A stretch of 64,000 nucleotides of DNA from JABDQA01 sp963759125 (GCA_963759125.1 CAVWXN010000005.1:372001-436000), one strand, 5' to 3'. Numbered from the stretch's first letter, positions 38,444 through 48,094 are shown. Notes: generated by a model from the letters alone, not told the origin. Numbers and translations are program-made.

Positions 38444-39040
38444 ATGAAAGCTGAAGAAACGGCGGTAGTATTGATCGAATTTCAAAATGAATTTTGCAAA
38501 GAGGGGGGGAAACTCAACCCCGGTGTCAACAGTGAGATCTCCAGGCAAGGTACAATTGAGAACGCGGTGAAACTGTCACGGGGAGCGCGCGAGAAGGGTG
38601 CGATGGTAATCCACGCTCCCTTTATATTCAACCCCGCTTACTACGAAGAACATCAGATGGTGGGTATTGTTAAAGCTGTCGCTGACGCGGATGCCTTTAA
38701 AGAAAAGACGTGGGGTGCAGAGATCATCGCTGAATTAAAACCTGCGGAAAGCGACAGAGTTGTTGGCGGGAAATGCACATTATGCGGCTTTAACAACACC
38801 GACTTAGGTCAGATAATAAAAGACAGTGGGGTCAAAAATGTAGTTACGGCAGGTTTTTTAACCAATTTTTGCGTTGAGTCGACTTCTCGAACCGCCTACG
38901 ATAAAGGATACTCGGTTACCATCATCAAGGACGCCACTGCTGCCACATCTCCTGAGGAGCAGCAACATGCCGAGGAGAAAATTTTTCCGGCAATTGGGCA
39001 GGTGATGACGACTGATGAATTTTTAGCCCAGCTCGATTGA
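38444..39040 (+). CDS. isochorismatase-family cysteine hydrolase
   Basis: A 198-residue hydrolase of the isochorismatase/nicotinamidase superfamily. The nucleophile is in TAGFLTNFCVESTSRTAYDK and the lysine is in VVGGKCTLCGF. At the first catalytic position the usual aspartate (viDmQndF) is glutamate, LIEFQNEF, which is unusual. Family members hydrolyse amides or vinyl ethers; the substrate is not predictable. An aaacgggggg tract precedes ATG 38444. It is just ahead of the corrinoid methyltransferase region, but a link is only positional. Confidence 0.8.
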   Translation: MKAEETAVVLIEFQNEFCKEGGKLNPGVNSEISRQGTIENAVKLSRGAREKGAMVIHAPFIFNPAYYEEHQMVGIVKAVADADAFKEKTWGAEIIAELKPAESDRVVGGKCTLCGFNNTDLGQIIKDSGVKNVVTAGFLTNFCVESTSRTAYDKGYSVTIIKDATAATSPEEQQHAEEKIFPAIGQVMTTDEFLAQLD

Positions 39041-39246
39041 TAGCTCTGGATTTACTTCGCATTTATCGGCAACCCCATCTGGAAAGGTCTTCCATACCCG
39101 CTAAGCGGTTAGGTCAATCAACCTGGCCGCTTTGGTCTTTTGACTGATGAACTCCTCATTTGTTGAAGAAATCCACATTAGGTCTTAGCCGTTAACTTCG
39201 ATACTGCAGTTTAGACGTTTCCTGAGAACTGGATCGAGGCTCACCG

Positions 39247-39780
39247 CTATCTGGATATGAGTTTACTCAAAGAACAAAAGAAACCAAAGTCGTTGGAAGC
39301 CAGGGTCTCACTTTCCGGTGGCAGCTCAATTACCTGGTCTTGATAGCTTACCGGAACAGCAAAAAAATCGCGCTCAGGGTTCATCCACCCCTTGTGTTCC
39401 TGTATCTGAGACACTTGAACGCCAATCCCCCAGCCTCGCTCTGATTGTTTGACCCTGCCTCCCAGAGACTCTGCGATGAGTTGATGGCCAAAGCATATGC
39501 CGACAAACCGTTTGCCTGTTGAGTAAAGCAGCCGCACGTAACATTTGAGTTCAGTAATCCAATCCTCATTATCATAGACAGAGGCCCTGCTGCCGGGACA
39601 GATAAATACGTCATATTCATTGTTCAGATCAGGTAACTTTCCTGCCCTGACATCAAAGGTAGTTATTTTGACACCGCAATTATCCGCCGCAAGAAGTCGT
39701 CCGTACATTTCTGGAAAGTCTCCTTCAATATGCTGAAAACGTTCATCTACCGAATCACATTTTAAAAGTGCGACATGCAT
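39247..39780 (-). pseudogene. class I glutamine amidotransferase-like protein, C-terminally truncated
   Basis: A 177-residue GATase domain. It has the nucleophile elbow GICFGHQLIAESLGG, but the usual SHQDQV is VSYQDQV and the chain stops after DFGFFCSLSK, before the FQ-x-HPE motif that supplies catalytic His and Glu. Downstream DNA on the minus strand (39100-39246) shows no such motif in any frame. It is probably inactive as an amidotransferase, or a degraded gene. It follows the RACo-type gene on the same strand after 82 bases. Confidence 0.6.
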
Positions 39781-39862
39781 TCTGATTAAGCGCTTATTTT
39801 TAAGGCTGCCTTGCTAAGGTTACTTTGGAAATTATCCCCGCTTTAAAACCCAATGGTTAACA

Positions 39863-41849
39863 CTATTCTCCATCGAGGTGAGGGAACGCATCTGTCATGT
39901 GAGGAAATTGGGTCGCTCCCACCAGTTCGCCCTGAAAATTTTCCTCAAGGGTCAATTCAAGATAGTCGATGCTGCGGCACAGCCTGTCAGCTTCCTTTCG
40001 CTTCTCCCTGTTCAACAGTGCTGCTCGACACCCGTCACCGGCAGCGTTACCCACGCTGGATACGGTTTCTGAAGAGCAATCCGGAATCAACCCAATCACC
40101 CGGGCGAGATGTTTGTCAATATGGGTCCCGAAAGCCCCAGCGATTTTTATACTGTCCAGGTGGGTAATTCCCATGTGCAGCATCATCAGTTTGGATCCCG
40201 TATAAATTGATGCTTTTGCCATCTGAATCTGACGAATATCCTTTTGGGTAATTACAATATCTTTACCAATGCTTGTCTCAGGAGCCCAGGCCAATACGAA
40301 TTCTTTCATTCCCGTTTCAGGGTTTTCACGAAAACGGTCAGAGGCTTGTGCCTGTTTGCTGAAAGCACCGCTCTTGGAGACTATTCCAGCAAGAAGAAGC
40401 TCCCCCACTGCATCGAGAATACCGGAGCCGCAGATCCCTTTTGTTTTCATTTCCTCCGGTTTCGAGTAACGTCTCCAGGCTTTTCTGCCGATGACCTTAT
40501 AATCAACATCGGCGGTGTCGGGGTCTACCTTTACCCGTTCAATGGCTCCCGGTGCTGCACGCATGCCAAACTCGATCTGAGCACCTTCAAGTGCGGGTCC
40601 GGTTGCACAGGAAGAACAGAGCAATTTTTGCACGATTACCCAATACCAGTTCTCCGTTGGTTCCGATGTCTATAATCAGTTGCGTCTTCTCCGAGTTTTG
40701 TGGAGTTTCAGCGAGCATGACGCCAACGGTATCCCCCCCGACATAGCCGGCAATACTTGGCAGAAAGAATGCATTTGCTGCTGGATGCACATGCAGACCA
40801 AGGTCCCTGCATTTAACGTTGATACCGCCGTGGATCGCGGGGGTAAAAGGTATTGCCCCCAGGGGCTCGGGATCAAGCTGCAGAAGAATATGGTGCATGG
40901 CCGTATTTGAACAAAATGAAATCTCAAGGATGTCCTCGGCTGTGATGATGCGGGATTCTGACTGCCCCGCTTCTGAATCCTCAGCGCTGCTTTTTCCCTC
41001 CAGAGCTTCATCGATCAACCCGTTGACCGCGGTGATGATATCTGAGCTCATCCTGGCTAAGCCACCGGGATCTCCCATATGGTAAGATATCCGTGACACC
41101 ACATCTTCACCATATCGCACCTGCGGATTCATCGTTGAGCAGGTGTCAACAACCTTCCCTGTGCCCAGGTCACACAAATATCCGGCGATGGTCGTCGTGC
41201 CGATATCAAAAGCAAACCCATATCCGCTGCCGTCCGATCCAGGTCTGATTCGGATAATTTCTTTATCCATCCAGACACTTACCGTAATTTCCCAGTCACT
41301 GGATCGCAATGTTCTTGAAAGAGCTCTGAGCGCAAAAATATCAATTGTCAGGGATGCAAGGCCATATTGATCTGCAAGTGCCTGGGTGACCCTTTCAAAG
41401 TCCGCCGCGCCATCTTCCAAAGTCGGTGCTTCCACCTTGACAACGTATTGTTTCACTCCCGGATTGAGTTCGATGTCAATCTCCCGCGCAGCTTTGCTCA
41501 CAACTTGTTTGCCCGCTCTGGATGATTCAGGAACATAAAGCAACAGATCACCCTGAATTGTTGCCGTGCAGCCAAGCCTCATGCCTTCGAGTTTTTCTTC
41601 TGCCGTCAGTATGGCTTCTTCAGAATCTCCGCTTGTTCCGGCATGATCCGGAGTGGAATAAATAGCATACTTTTCAAAACGTCCATCCTCAACACGCACT
41701 TTGCATTTACCGCATACCTGGTGTTCACCGCAGGGCGCTTCGATATCGACGCCAAGAAGACGGGAGGCTTCAACAAAGGTAACGCCCAGCGGAACTTGAC
41801 CTCTTCTGCCAGAGGGTTGGAATATAACAGTCGCTGTCTTCTGTGCCAT
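39863..41849 (-). CDS. reductive activator of corrinoid proteins (RACo/DUF4445 type), one frameshift
   Basis: About 662 residues. N-terminal 2Fe-2S ferredoxin with Cys40, Cys46 and Cys49 (APCGEHQVCGKCKVRV) and a later cysteine in MRLGCTA; a linker; then an ASKHA actin-like ATPase domain (GFAFDIGTTTIAGYLCDLGT, LIIDIGTNGELVLGN, ICGSGILDAVGELL, IKIAGAFGTHID). Such proteins reduce inactive Co(II) corrinoid to Co(I) using ATP. The frame breaks near 40620 after LVLGNRAK and resumes at LLCSSCATGPALEGAQ, a one-base-equivalent shift. Transcribed after the MttB-family gene (118-base gap), it would keep the corrinoid protein at 44857 active. Confidence 0.9.
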
Positions 41850-41966
41850 CCTGATACCATTTATTGCAAAGGGTTATGGAGATAGATAATCCTGTTCTTA
41901 AGTGTTTTGCAGGAGATCCAAGCTCTTGTAGACACAACAAAAAAACTTTTCCCAGGTTTCTATGGT

Positions 41967-43437
41967 TTATGTTTCAAAACTTATCCCTTGAAGCTTGCCG
42001 ACGGCTTCTTCTCTCATGGCCTCGAGCTTTTCCTGAACGCCGTCACCCAGGGATGTGACCTTGTCCTCTTTCAATATCGCTCTCGTACGCTCTATGGCCT
42101 TATCAGCGAGGGTTTGCCGACCGGTTTTTTCCCAGAATGCCAGAGGGTATCTGTTGCTGAGTTCGGGAAACCAATGTTCAGTTTTATAATTTTTGACCGT
42201 ATGGGGAGTGCTGAGAAACTGCCCTTGGGGTCCAGCTTTTCTAATGACATCCATGCTGATATCAATATCGTCGATACCAAATCCGACGGATAAACCGCTT
42301 CACATAGCTGATAATTTCAGCACAAATAACGATGGCAGCCGGGTGGCCAATTAAGCCCTGCCCCAGATAGCCCACATCATGAATCAGGTTTGATCCGTCG
42401 AGGGCAGCTGTCAGCAGCGAGATCCCCCACTCCATTCCAGCTTGCTCATCGAGACATTGGGCGTCGCTCACACCGGCGGTCCCCCACATGGGTATGCCGT
42501 AATAATGGTAGAGATCGGCACAGGCCGAAAGTGCCAGTCGATATTCCGGGCAGGCGTAAATACAGGCTGCCGTCTTCATATCCAGAGTAGACATACCGAA
42601 CCCTGATATTATAGGGGCACCTTTCCTGCGCAGCTGATGCATGACGATGCCGGAGAGCGCTTCAGCATTCCCCACCGTGATGGCTCCAGCCAACGTTATC
42701 GGGGCAGTTCCTCCAGACATCATACCCGGCGTATAATTCACAGGAATCAGATTATCGGCGCAATAGAACAGCTTTTTGACAGCCCCGGATGTGTGAGACA
42801 AGGGAGTCAATGGTTCGGAATAATGGATGCTGATCGGCTTTTCTTTAAGAACATCAGCTCCACCGACCACCGCAGCGGCCATATCGTTGATAATAGCCAG
42901 ATCCTCCAGTCCGGCAGCAGTATAGAAAATCGGTTTAACGGAATTTTCGAGTTGTGCTTTGAACGAATCGATATAACCCATATTCCGGGGTGAATCGTAG
43001 GGCAGCGCATATGATCCTATAAAGTCAATCTCCTCTCGTGAGTCAGCCACTTTCGCGGCATTGGCAACATCTTTCAGCTGGGACTGACGCAATTCACCGG
43101 TGTCGATATCATAGGAGTTCACCAGGTCTGTTCCCAATCCAAAATGAATGCGATTGCTCTCGAGGCGCATGGCCTCTTCCCCCAATCTATTGTAAATCGT
43201 AATCCTGGAGGGCGCGCTTCTGATACAGTCCTCAACCAGCCAATTGGGGAAGAGGACAATATTGTCAGACTTGATCCGACACCCTGATTCGCTGAGCATC
43301 TCAACCGCCTCTTCATCCATCACCCTGGTCCCTACCGTTTCCAGAAGCTCCAGAGTAGCACAGTGGATACGTTTGATCTGAGTATCCTGTAAAAGACGGT
43401 ACGCGGGGACGCATTGTGATTTAAACCCTGAATTCAT
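41967..43437 (-). CDS. MttB-family corrinoid methyltransferase without pyrrolysine, one frameshift
   Basis: About 490 residues, in the trimethylamine:corrinoid methyltransferase (MttB) superfamily. It has MDEEAVEMLSESGCRI near the N-terminus, the barrel segments VNYTPGMMSGGTAPITLAGA and YHYYGIPMWGTAGVSDAQ, and LIHDVGYLGQGL. In methanogen MttB a pyrrolysine follows the GTAG-type turn; here valine (about residue 323) stands there and no in-frame TAG exists. Non-Pyl members such as MtgB demethylate quaternary amines like glycine betaine. The frame breaks near 42290 (after YVKRFI) and resumes in ISMDVIRKAGPQGQFLSTPH. ATG 43437 with aaggag 9 bases upstream is chosen. A HutC-like operator lies in its promoter region. 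Confidence 0.88.
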
Positions 43438-43659
43438 TGCACTCAACTCCTTTGTCAGAAGGCTCTATGCGATAATGGTATTGACCGTAAACTATTTGCT
43501 CGACCACTGCAGCAATTGGCGTTCTTCACCGCTGCGAAACGACAGAAAACAATAAATTTCACCCCTCGTTTTTCATTTCTGGCCCCGTGGGTTTATTATA
43601 ACCAGTCGGAAATCTAAAGTTAAAAATCGCGAATAGATGGATGGATCGGCACACTTATC

Positions 43660-43712
43660 CTGTATATACAGATGAGACTTTATTTTTTAATTGACATCAT
43701 TTACCCTGTCAA
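43660..43712 (-). promoter_or_regulatory. promoter and HutC-like operator of the MttB/RACo operon
   Basis: Read on the minus strand, TTGACA (43712-43707) and TAAAAA (43689-43684) are 17 bases apart. The perfect palindrome CTGTATATACAG (43660-43671) follows at about +5 to +16, where a bound repressor would block initiation. The core TGTA-TA-TACA matches the TGTA-N2-TACA recognition word described for Pseudomonas HutC. Confidence 0.6.
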
Positions 43713-43858
43713 GCACTAACCTTAGGGATACTTATTGAACGATAACGCACCCTGTGCCTATCCTGCTCTATCACCTTACTGTTTAGTATCATTCAGTTTA
43801 TATATATTTATTTGCAAACAGAAAACAACAGCCAGCTGGAAACAAAGCCAAACCACAC

Positions 43859-43870
43859 CTGTATAGACAG
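43859..43870. promoter_or_regulatory. HutC-like operator at the regulator's own start
   Basis: CTGTATAGACAG, one mismatch from a perfect palindrome, lies 7 bases before the preferred ATG of the GntR gene. A possible promoter (TTACTG 43776-43781, TATATA 43799-43804, 17-base spacer) is upstream. The arrangement suggests autoregulation. Confidence 0.5.
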
Positions 43871-43877
43871 ACACACC

Positions 43878-44633
43878 ATGGCAACCAAACAGCCCCGCAA
43901 GGATTCGAGTAAACCGACCATGCCGAAATACAAAAAGATCAAGGCCTATATCCTGGAAGGGATCGCATCCCACAGTTTCACCGATGCCCTGCCGTCGGAG
44001 AACCGGTTGGCTGATTTTTTTTCCGTGAGCCGGATGACTGCTCGAAAAGCGATGGATGAGCTGGAGAGAGAAGGACATATCAGCCGGGTCAACGGCAAAG
44101 GCTCATTCGTAAAAACCCAGAAGCACTACTCCGGATTTTTTCGTGTACGCCCCTTCAAACTTTGGGCAGAAGACCTCAATGTCAAACCATCTGCAGAGGT
44201 ACTCAAAGCAGGTGTCATTGAAACGCCGAAAGAGGTTGGGGGTGTCCTGGGTTTTCCTGAGCAGGTAATTCTCATAAAACGTTTGAATTACTTTGACAAT
44301 CTACCCGTACGGTATGCAGTCCACTATCTGCGTATAGAAATAGCCGCCGGTATACTGATGGACGACCTGGAGAAGGAATCGATCTACGAACTGCTGGCCA
44401 ATAAATACAGGGTAGACCTTACCAAAATATCCCAGGATCTCATGGCGGTGAACCTTTCAGAAGAAATTGCCTCCATCTTCAAAGTTCAGACCGGGTACCC
44501 GGCATTTCATTTTAAACGAACAGAATATTCAAATGACCAGCCTGTCTGTTATGTAGAATATTTCATGCGTGGGGAAATGTCCTTTCGCGATGTTTTTTCA
44601 CCAAAACTCGAGCGATCCCTGCTGGACGAATAA
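43878..44633 (+). CDS. GntR-family regulator with UTRA domain (HutC-like)
   Basis: A 251-residue transcription factor. The winged helix is about residues 15-80 (SENRLADFFSVSRMTARKAM, then DELEREGHISRVNGKGSFV), the hallmark of the HutC/FarR subfamily. The rest is a UTRA ligand domain (LGFPEQVILIKRLNYFDNLP, AFHFKRTEYSNDQPVCYVEY). HutC of pseudomonads senses urocanate and represses histidine utilisation; ligand identity here is unknown. ATG 43878 is preferred to an upstream in-frame TTG (43812), because a HutC-like box would then lie in the leader; ATG 43920 is also possible. Divergent from the MttB gene and upstream of the corrinoid/MtmB operon; matching operators recur at the hut genes. Confidence 0.88.
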   Translation: MATKQPRKDSSKPTMPKYKKIKAYILEGIASHSFTDALPSENRLADFFSVSRMTARKAMDELEREGHISRVNGKGSFVKTQKHYSGFFRVRPFKLWAEDLNVKPSAEVLKAGVIETPKEVGGVLGFPEQVILIKRLNYFDNLPVRYAVHYLRIEIAAGILMDDLEKESIYELLANKYRVDLTKISQDLMAVNLSEEIASIFKVQTGYPAFHFKRTEYSNDQPVCYVEYFMRGEMSFRDVFSPKLERSLLDE

Positions 44634-44716
44634 AGGTATCGAGTACCTGAAAACAAAGCCCGGTGTTCCGCTGAAATTTGACTCTGAATCTGGGCTGTTA
44701 CGGAATCACAATTAGC

Positions 44717-44797
44717 TTGACAAGGTCAATAACCGTATAATATAAAACTATGCGACCTGTATATACTGGTTATAACTGGTCAGGATTGACTATACAG
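44717..44797 (+). promoter_or_regulatory. promoter and operators of the corrinoid/MtmB operon
   Basis: TTGACA (44717-44722) and TATAAA (44741-44746) are 18 bases apart. CTGTATATACTG (44757-44768) follows at about +4 to +15, with one mismatch from palindromy. A weaker site, TTGACTATACAG (44786-44797), lies about three helical turns further on. The layout copies that of the MttB promoter, supporting control by the same GntR-type protein. Confidence 0.6.
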
Positions 44798-44856
44798 GCT
44801 ACAGACCATGAATTCCTGTATTGAGAAAATATTAACAAACAACGTGGAGCTTTCTT

Positions 44857-45492
44857 ATGTCTCTGGAAAATTTATGTAAACTGGTCGAAGAAGGTGATGC
44901 CGAGGAAGCAAAAGTACTCGCTGAGAAACTTTTACAAGATGGCCTCAATCCCCTTGAAATGATCGACTCACTGACCAAGACCATGGCCCATGTGGGAGAT
45001 CTCTTTGCCAAACTCGAAATCTTCCTTCCTGAAATCATGCTCTCAGGAGAGGCGTTGAGTGCCGCCGTTGAGGTTCTTGAACCTTATCTCGAAGCCTCCG
45101 GCGGACGCCAGGTAAAAGGCAAGGTCGTCCTTGGAGTGGTTAAAGGGGATCTACACGAAATAGGCAAAAACATTGTTAAGCTGATACTCGAGACAAACGG
45201 CTTTGTCGTCAAAGACCTGGGCTACAACGTCGACTCTCTGGCCTTTGTCAAAGAAGCCGAAGCCATGGGTGCTGATTTCATTGCCTCTTCCTCCCTGATG
45301 ACAACCACCATGCCTCGTCAGAAAGAGATTATTGAGATCCTTAATTCAAAGGGAATTCGGGACAACTACAAAGTCGTTATCGGCGGTGCCCCCACATCCC
45401 AGATGTGGGCTGACAAAATTGGTGCAGACCTGTATTGCTATGATGCCAAATCAGCACCGGAACTTTTTTCTGCTATGCTGGCCGGCGAATAG
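44857..45492 (+). CDS. methyltransferase corrinoid protein (MtmC/MttC type)
   Basis: A 211-residue cobalamin carrier. The N-terminal helical cap (about 1-85, with FLPEIMLSGEALSAAVEV) precedes the B12-binding Rossmann domain with the base-off signature D98-x-H100-x-x-G103 in KGDLHEIGKNIVKLIL, then SLMTTTMPRQKEII and VVIGGAPTS. It accepts a methyl group from the substrate-specific methyltransferase encoded 56 bases downstream and passes it to an acceptor methyltransferase. It may also serve the divergent MttB-family enzyme, since no other corrinoid protein is encoded in the window. Start ATG 44857 has a gtggagc site. Confidence 0.93.
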   Translation: MSLENLCKLVEEGDAEEAKVLAEKLLQDGLNPLEMIDSLTKTMAHVGDLFAKLEIFLPEIMLSGEALSAAVEVLEPYLEASGGRQVKGKVVLGVVKGDLHEIGKNIVKLILETNGFVVKDLGYNVDSLAFVKEAEAMGADFIASSSLMTTTMPRQKEIIEILNSKGIRDNYKVVIGGAPTSQMWADKIGADLYCYDAKSAPELFSAMLAGE

Positions 45493-45548
45493 GTTGTTCA
45501 TTGCTTACAGCTAACCATCGAAGTCATGACATAATCTGGAGGTAATAC

Positions 45549-46931
45549 ATGTCAACACCTTATCGTCACTGGGAAATAATTGATCGTGGTCGTACTGGAA
45601 AATTCATTGACGAAGACGACTTTCTGCCCAGACATTTTTCCCCGACCTTGAAAAAACTCATAAAGAAATATGAAATCAAATATGATCCCCAAAATCCTTG
45701 CCCAAGTGATGAGGCCATGGCGGATCGAATCTGGCAGGCTGCGTGGGATTTGTTCAGAGAGGTGGGATATTACAATACCGACTCTCACCGGGTTATAGAA
45801 GTCACCGACGAAGAGATCAGAGAAGCCCTTTATTTCGCCAAGGACCAGTATAGCGTCGGCGCCGGCAAGGACGCCAGGATCATGAAGCACCGCTGTATTG
45901 AAGATACGGAACCGCCGTTCTGTATCCTGAGCCCCGATATCACCGTCGACGAAAAATACCACCAGTCGATGTGCATGGCGTACCTCAAGGAGCCGATTCT
46001 TGATGGCCTCTGCGGCCCAATCCTGGAAGAGACGTTCGGGCACTTAATCGAGTCCGGCGGACCAAGTGAAATCTCAGGCTGTATCCAGCATATCCAAAAC
46101 CAGAAAATGGCCGCCCGGCTGGTTGGACGGCCCGGGGTGTTCATGGTGGCGGTCGGAACTGCTGAACACGACTCTGGGCAGATCGCTGTTTCAGATAATG
46201 AATGGGGTGTGCAAAAGAGCGATGCCCGACTCGTCGGCTCATTAACCGAGTTCAAGACCGCAGATACATTGTTAAACAGATCCCTCCACTATGCCCAGTA
46301 TGGTTCCTATACAGGAAATCTTACCGGAGCGATTTATGGCGGCTGGTGCGGCGGTTCTGAAGGTACAGCTGTTGCGACCGTTGCCTATAGCCTCATTGGG
46401 CTGGTTATCCATGGAGCCATGTTCAACCAGCATTTTCCATTTCACCTCAATTATGGATCGAATACGACCCGCGAACTCCTCTGGTCAATTTCCATGGCTG
46501 GGCAGGCGCTATCCCGAAACAGCAATTTGCTCTACACATCAAACGGGTTTGCCAATGCAGGCCCAATGACCGAAATGCTGTTCAGGGAGACCGCTGTTCA
46601 TGCAATGGTCTCAACGGTCACAAGCTGGCACCTCTGGGAAATGGCTTCCACTCGAAACAAATACCGCAATCGGGCAACTCCACTTGAAGCTCGTCTGGGA
46701 TGCGAAGTTGGTCATGCCGTGGCACGACAGAAAATGTCTCGAGAACAAGCCAACGAGATTGCCAACCGGCTGCTGGCAAAATACGAGGACAACGCCGCAG
46801 ATGCGCCAATGGGCTCGGAGTACCAGGAGTGTTATGATGTTGCCAAAGCCCTGCCGACGGATGAACATAGGGACATGTTTCGTCGAATTAAGGATGAAAT
46901 TGCTGAGATGGGTGTGGAGTTTCCCTACTAA
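45549..46931 (+). CDS. MtmB-family methyltransferase with valine at the pyrrolysine position
   Basis: A 460-residue homologue of monomethylamine:corrinoid methyltransferase MtmB (458 residues). Shared landmarks: YYNTDSHRVIEVTDEEI and GAGKDAR in the N-terminal half, AGPMTEM later, and SEYQECYDVAKALPTDEH near the end. In methanogen MtmB, pyrrolysine 202 follows an RPG-x4 stretch; here RPGVFMVAVGTAEHDSG places Val202 (GTC at 46152-46154) there, and the gene has no in-frame TAG. As with MtgB in the MttB family, loss of pyrrolysine implies a substrate other than monomethylamine. It shares an operon with its probable corrinoid protein and ends in two strong stem-loops. Site ggaggt precedes ATG 45549. 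Confidence 0.88.
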   Translation: MSTPYRHWEIIDRGRTGKFIDEDDFLPRHFSPTLKKLIKKYEIKYDPQNPCPSDEAMADRIWQAAWDLFREVGYYNTDSHRVIEVTDEEIREALYFAKDQYSVGAGKDARIMKHRCIEDTEPPFCILSPDITVDEKYHQSMCMAYLKEPILDGLCGPILEETFGHLIESGGPSEISGCIQHIQNQKMAARLVGRPGVFMVAVGTAEHDSGQIAVSDNEWGVQKSDARLVGSLTEFKTADTLLNRSLHYAQYGSYTGNLTGAIYGGWCGGSEGTAVATVAYSLIGLVIHGAMFNQHFPFHLNYGSNTTRELLWSISMAGQALSRNSNLLYTSNGFANAGPMTEMLFRETAVHAMVSTVTSWHLWEMASTRNKYRNRATPLEARLGCEVGHAVARQKMSREQANEIANRLLAKYEDNAADAPMGSEYQECYDVAKALPTDEHRDMFRRIKDEIAEMGVEFPY

Positions 46932-46959
46932 AGAGGAGGAACCTTTTTCTCTTATTCTA

Positions 46960-47051
46960 ATCTCTGAGCAACAACCTGTTTGTCGGGATGTTGCTCAGAG
47001 ATGCAAAAAATCAATCTTCGGGCCGATGAAGACTTCTGTTTTCATCGGCCC
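46960..47051 (+). terminator. two tandem strong stem-loops after the MtmB-family gene
   Basis: ATCTCTGAGCAACA (46960-46973) pairs perfectly with 46989-47002 (14 bp), and GGGCCGATGAA (47020-47030) pairs perfectly with 47041-47051 (11 bp). Neither is followed by a good T-run on the plus strand, so they may stabilise the upstream mRNA 3' end or attenuate read-through into the next gene rather than act as classical terminators. Confidence 0.6.
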
Positions 47052-47086
47052 AAGAGTTTAGGCATGGTCTCCTGCCTTGTACGCAT

Positions 47087-47884
47087 ATGGCTGAAAAAAC
47101 ACACAAAAATGCCATTCAAAACGACCATCACTCTTCCCTGCTTGAGCTTTCCCCAGGTGATCTGGCCGCTCATCATATCACCGAGATACCCCGGGCCATA
47201 ACCGATCTCACGATCGAGTCTGTCAGCCGCTATTTCGGTGGCAACAAATACAGACCGGACAATTCGACAATCCAGCGGATTCAACACGGTATCGATGAGG
47301 CATCAAAAATCGTCACTCCTCAGGCAAGCTTTCGCCTTTATAAAGTTCTACAGACCATCCAGGGGGAGAAAATCATTCTCGAGGAAGGATCACAGGTAAG
47401 TGTTCCGGATTGTCTTGAAGTTTCTGGGGCCCAATTGGTAGGTGTGGTTATCGGAACGCTAGGAGTTGGCCTGGAGGAACATTGCAGACATCTGGCAGCG
47501 AAAAATGAGATTTATCAGTCTACCCTCTTTGATGCAGTCGGCACAGCCATGCTGGATCTGTTGAGCGAGCAGGTCAGCAGCAGCATTTCAGATCGGGGTT
47601 CCCCTTACGGCCTTACCGCAGGACCACGTTTTGCCCCCGGCCTTGACGGCTATCCGCTCGAACAGCAGCAGGTGCTTTTCAAACTTGGTGACAACACCTC
47701 AGTGGGTGTATCTCTCAACTCAGCAGACATCATGGAACCGACAAAATCAATCTCGTTCTTCCAGACACTGACCAAACGTTCCGCTAAACAGGGGCTTGAA
47801 AATAAATGCAGCCAATGTCAAATGATGAACTGCCAATTTCGCCTGAACCATGGACGAACAAAGCGGTGGGACGAACTCCGATAG
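47087..47884 (+). CDS. methionine-synthase activation-domain-like protein
   Basis: A 265-residue protein resembling the C-terminal reactivation domain of cobalamin-dependent methionine synthase. Diagnostic segments are VGVVIGTLGVGLEEHCRHLA and GPRFAPGLDGYPLEQQQVLF (compare the R-x-SPGY-x-D-x-P segment of MetH). It ends with a cysteine-rich tail, CSQCQMMNCQFR. Stand-alone proteins of this type are found in corrinoid methyltransferase clusters and may help reactivate the corrinoid protein or bind SAM. Start ATG 47087. Position after the corrinoid/MtmB pair supports that role; biochemical function is inferred. Confidence 0.75.
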   Translation: MAEKTHKNAIQNDHHSSLLELSPGDLAAHHITEIPRAITDLTIESVSRYFGGNKYRPDNSTIQRIQHGIDEASKIVTPQASFRLYKVLQTIQGEKIILEEGSQVSVPDCLEVSGAQLVGVVIGTLGVGLEEHCRHLAAKNEIYQSTLFDAVGTAMLDLLSEQVSSSISDRGSPYGLTAGPRFAPGLDGYPLEQQQVLFKLGDNTSVGVSLNSADIMEPTKSISFFQTLTKRSAKQGLENKCSQCQMMNCQFRLNHGRTKRWDELR

Positions 47885-48094
47885 TTATCTGAGGTGAAAA
47901 GAAAGTAAAACATGGTTAGTCCTCTCAACAAACCGTCATTTCAACAGAAATCAGATGGGAAATGCTAAAGGCCATTTTGGCGCAATATTTCTCGCAGCAC
48001 CATCAAGCATTTGTTAAATAGTACTGGCTGGAAATGAGGATCTATCTTCTCTGTGAATAACAATTAACACTATCGATAGGCACATCATTCAACT

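Noticed and set aside
41967..46931. Pyrrolysine (in-frame TAG) in the MttB- and MtmB-family genes
   Set aside because: Both reading frames were followed through the expected position; valine codons stand there and no internal in-frame TAG occurs. No pyl genes are in the window.
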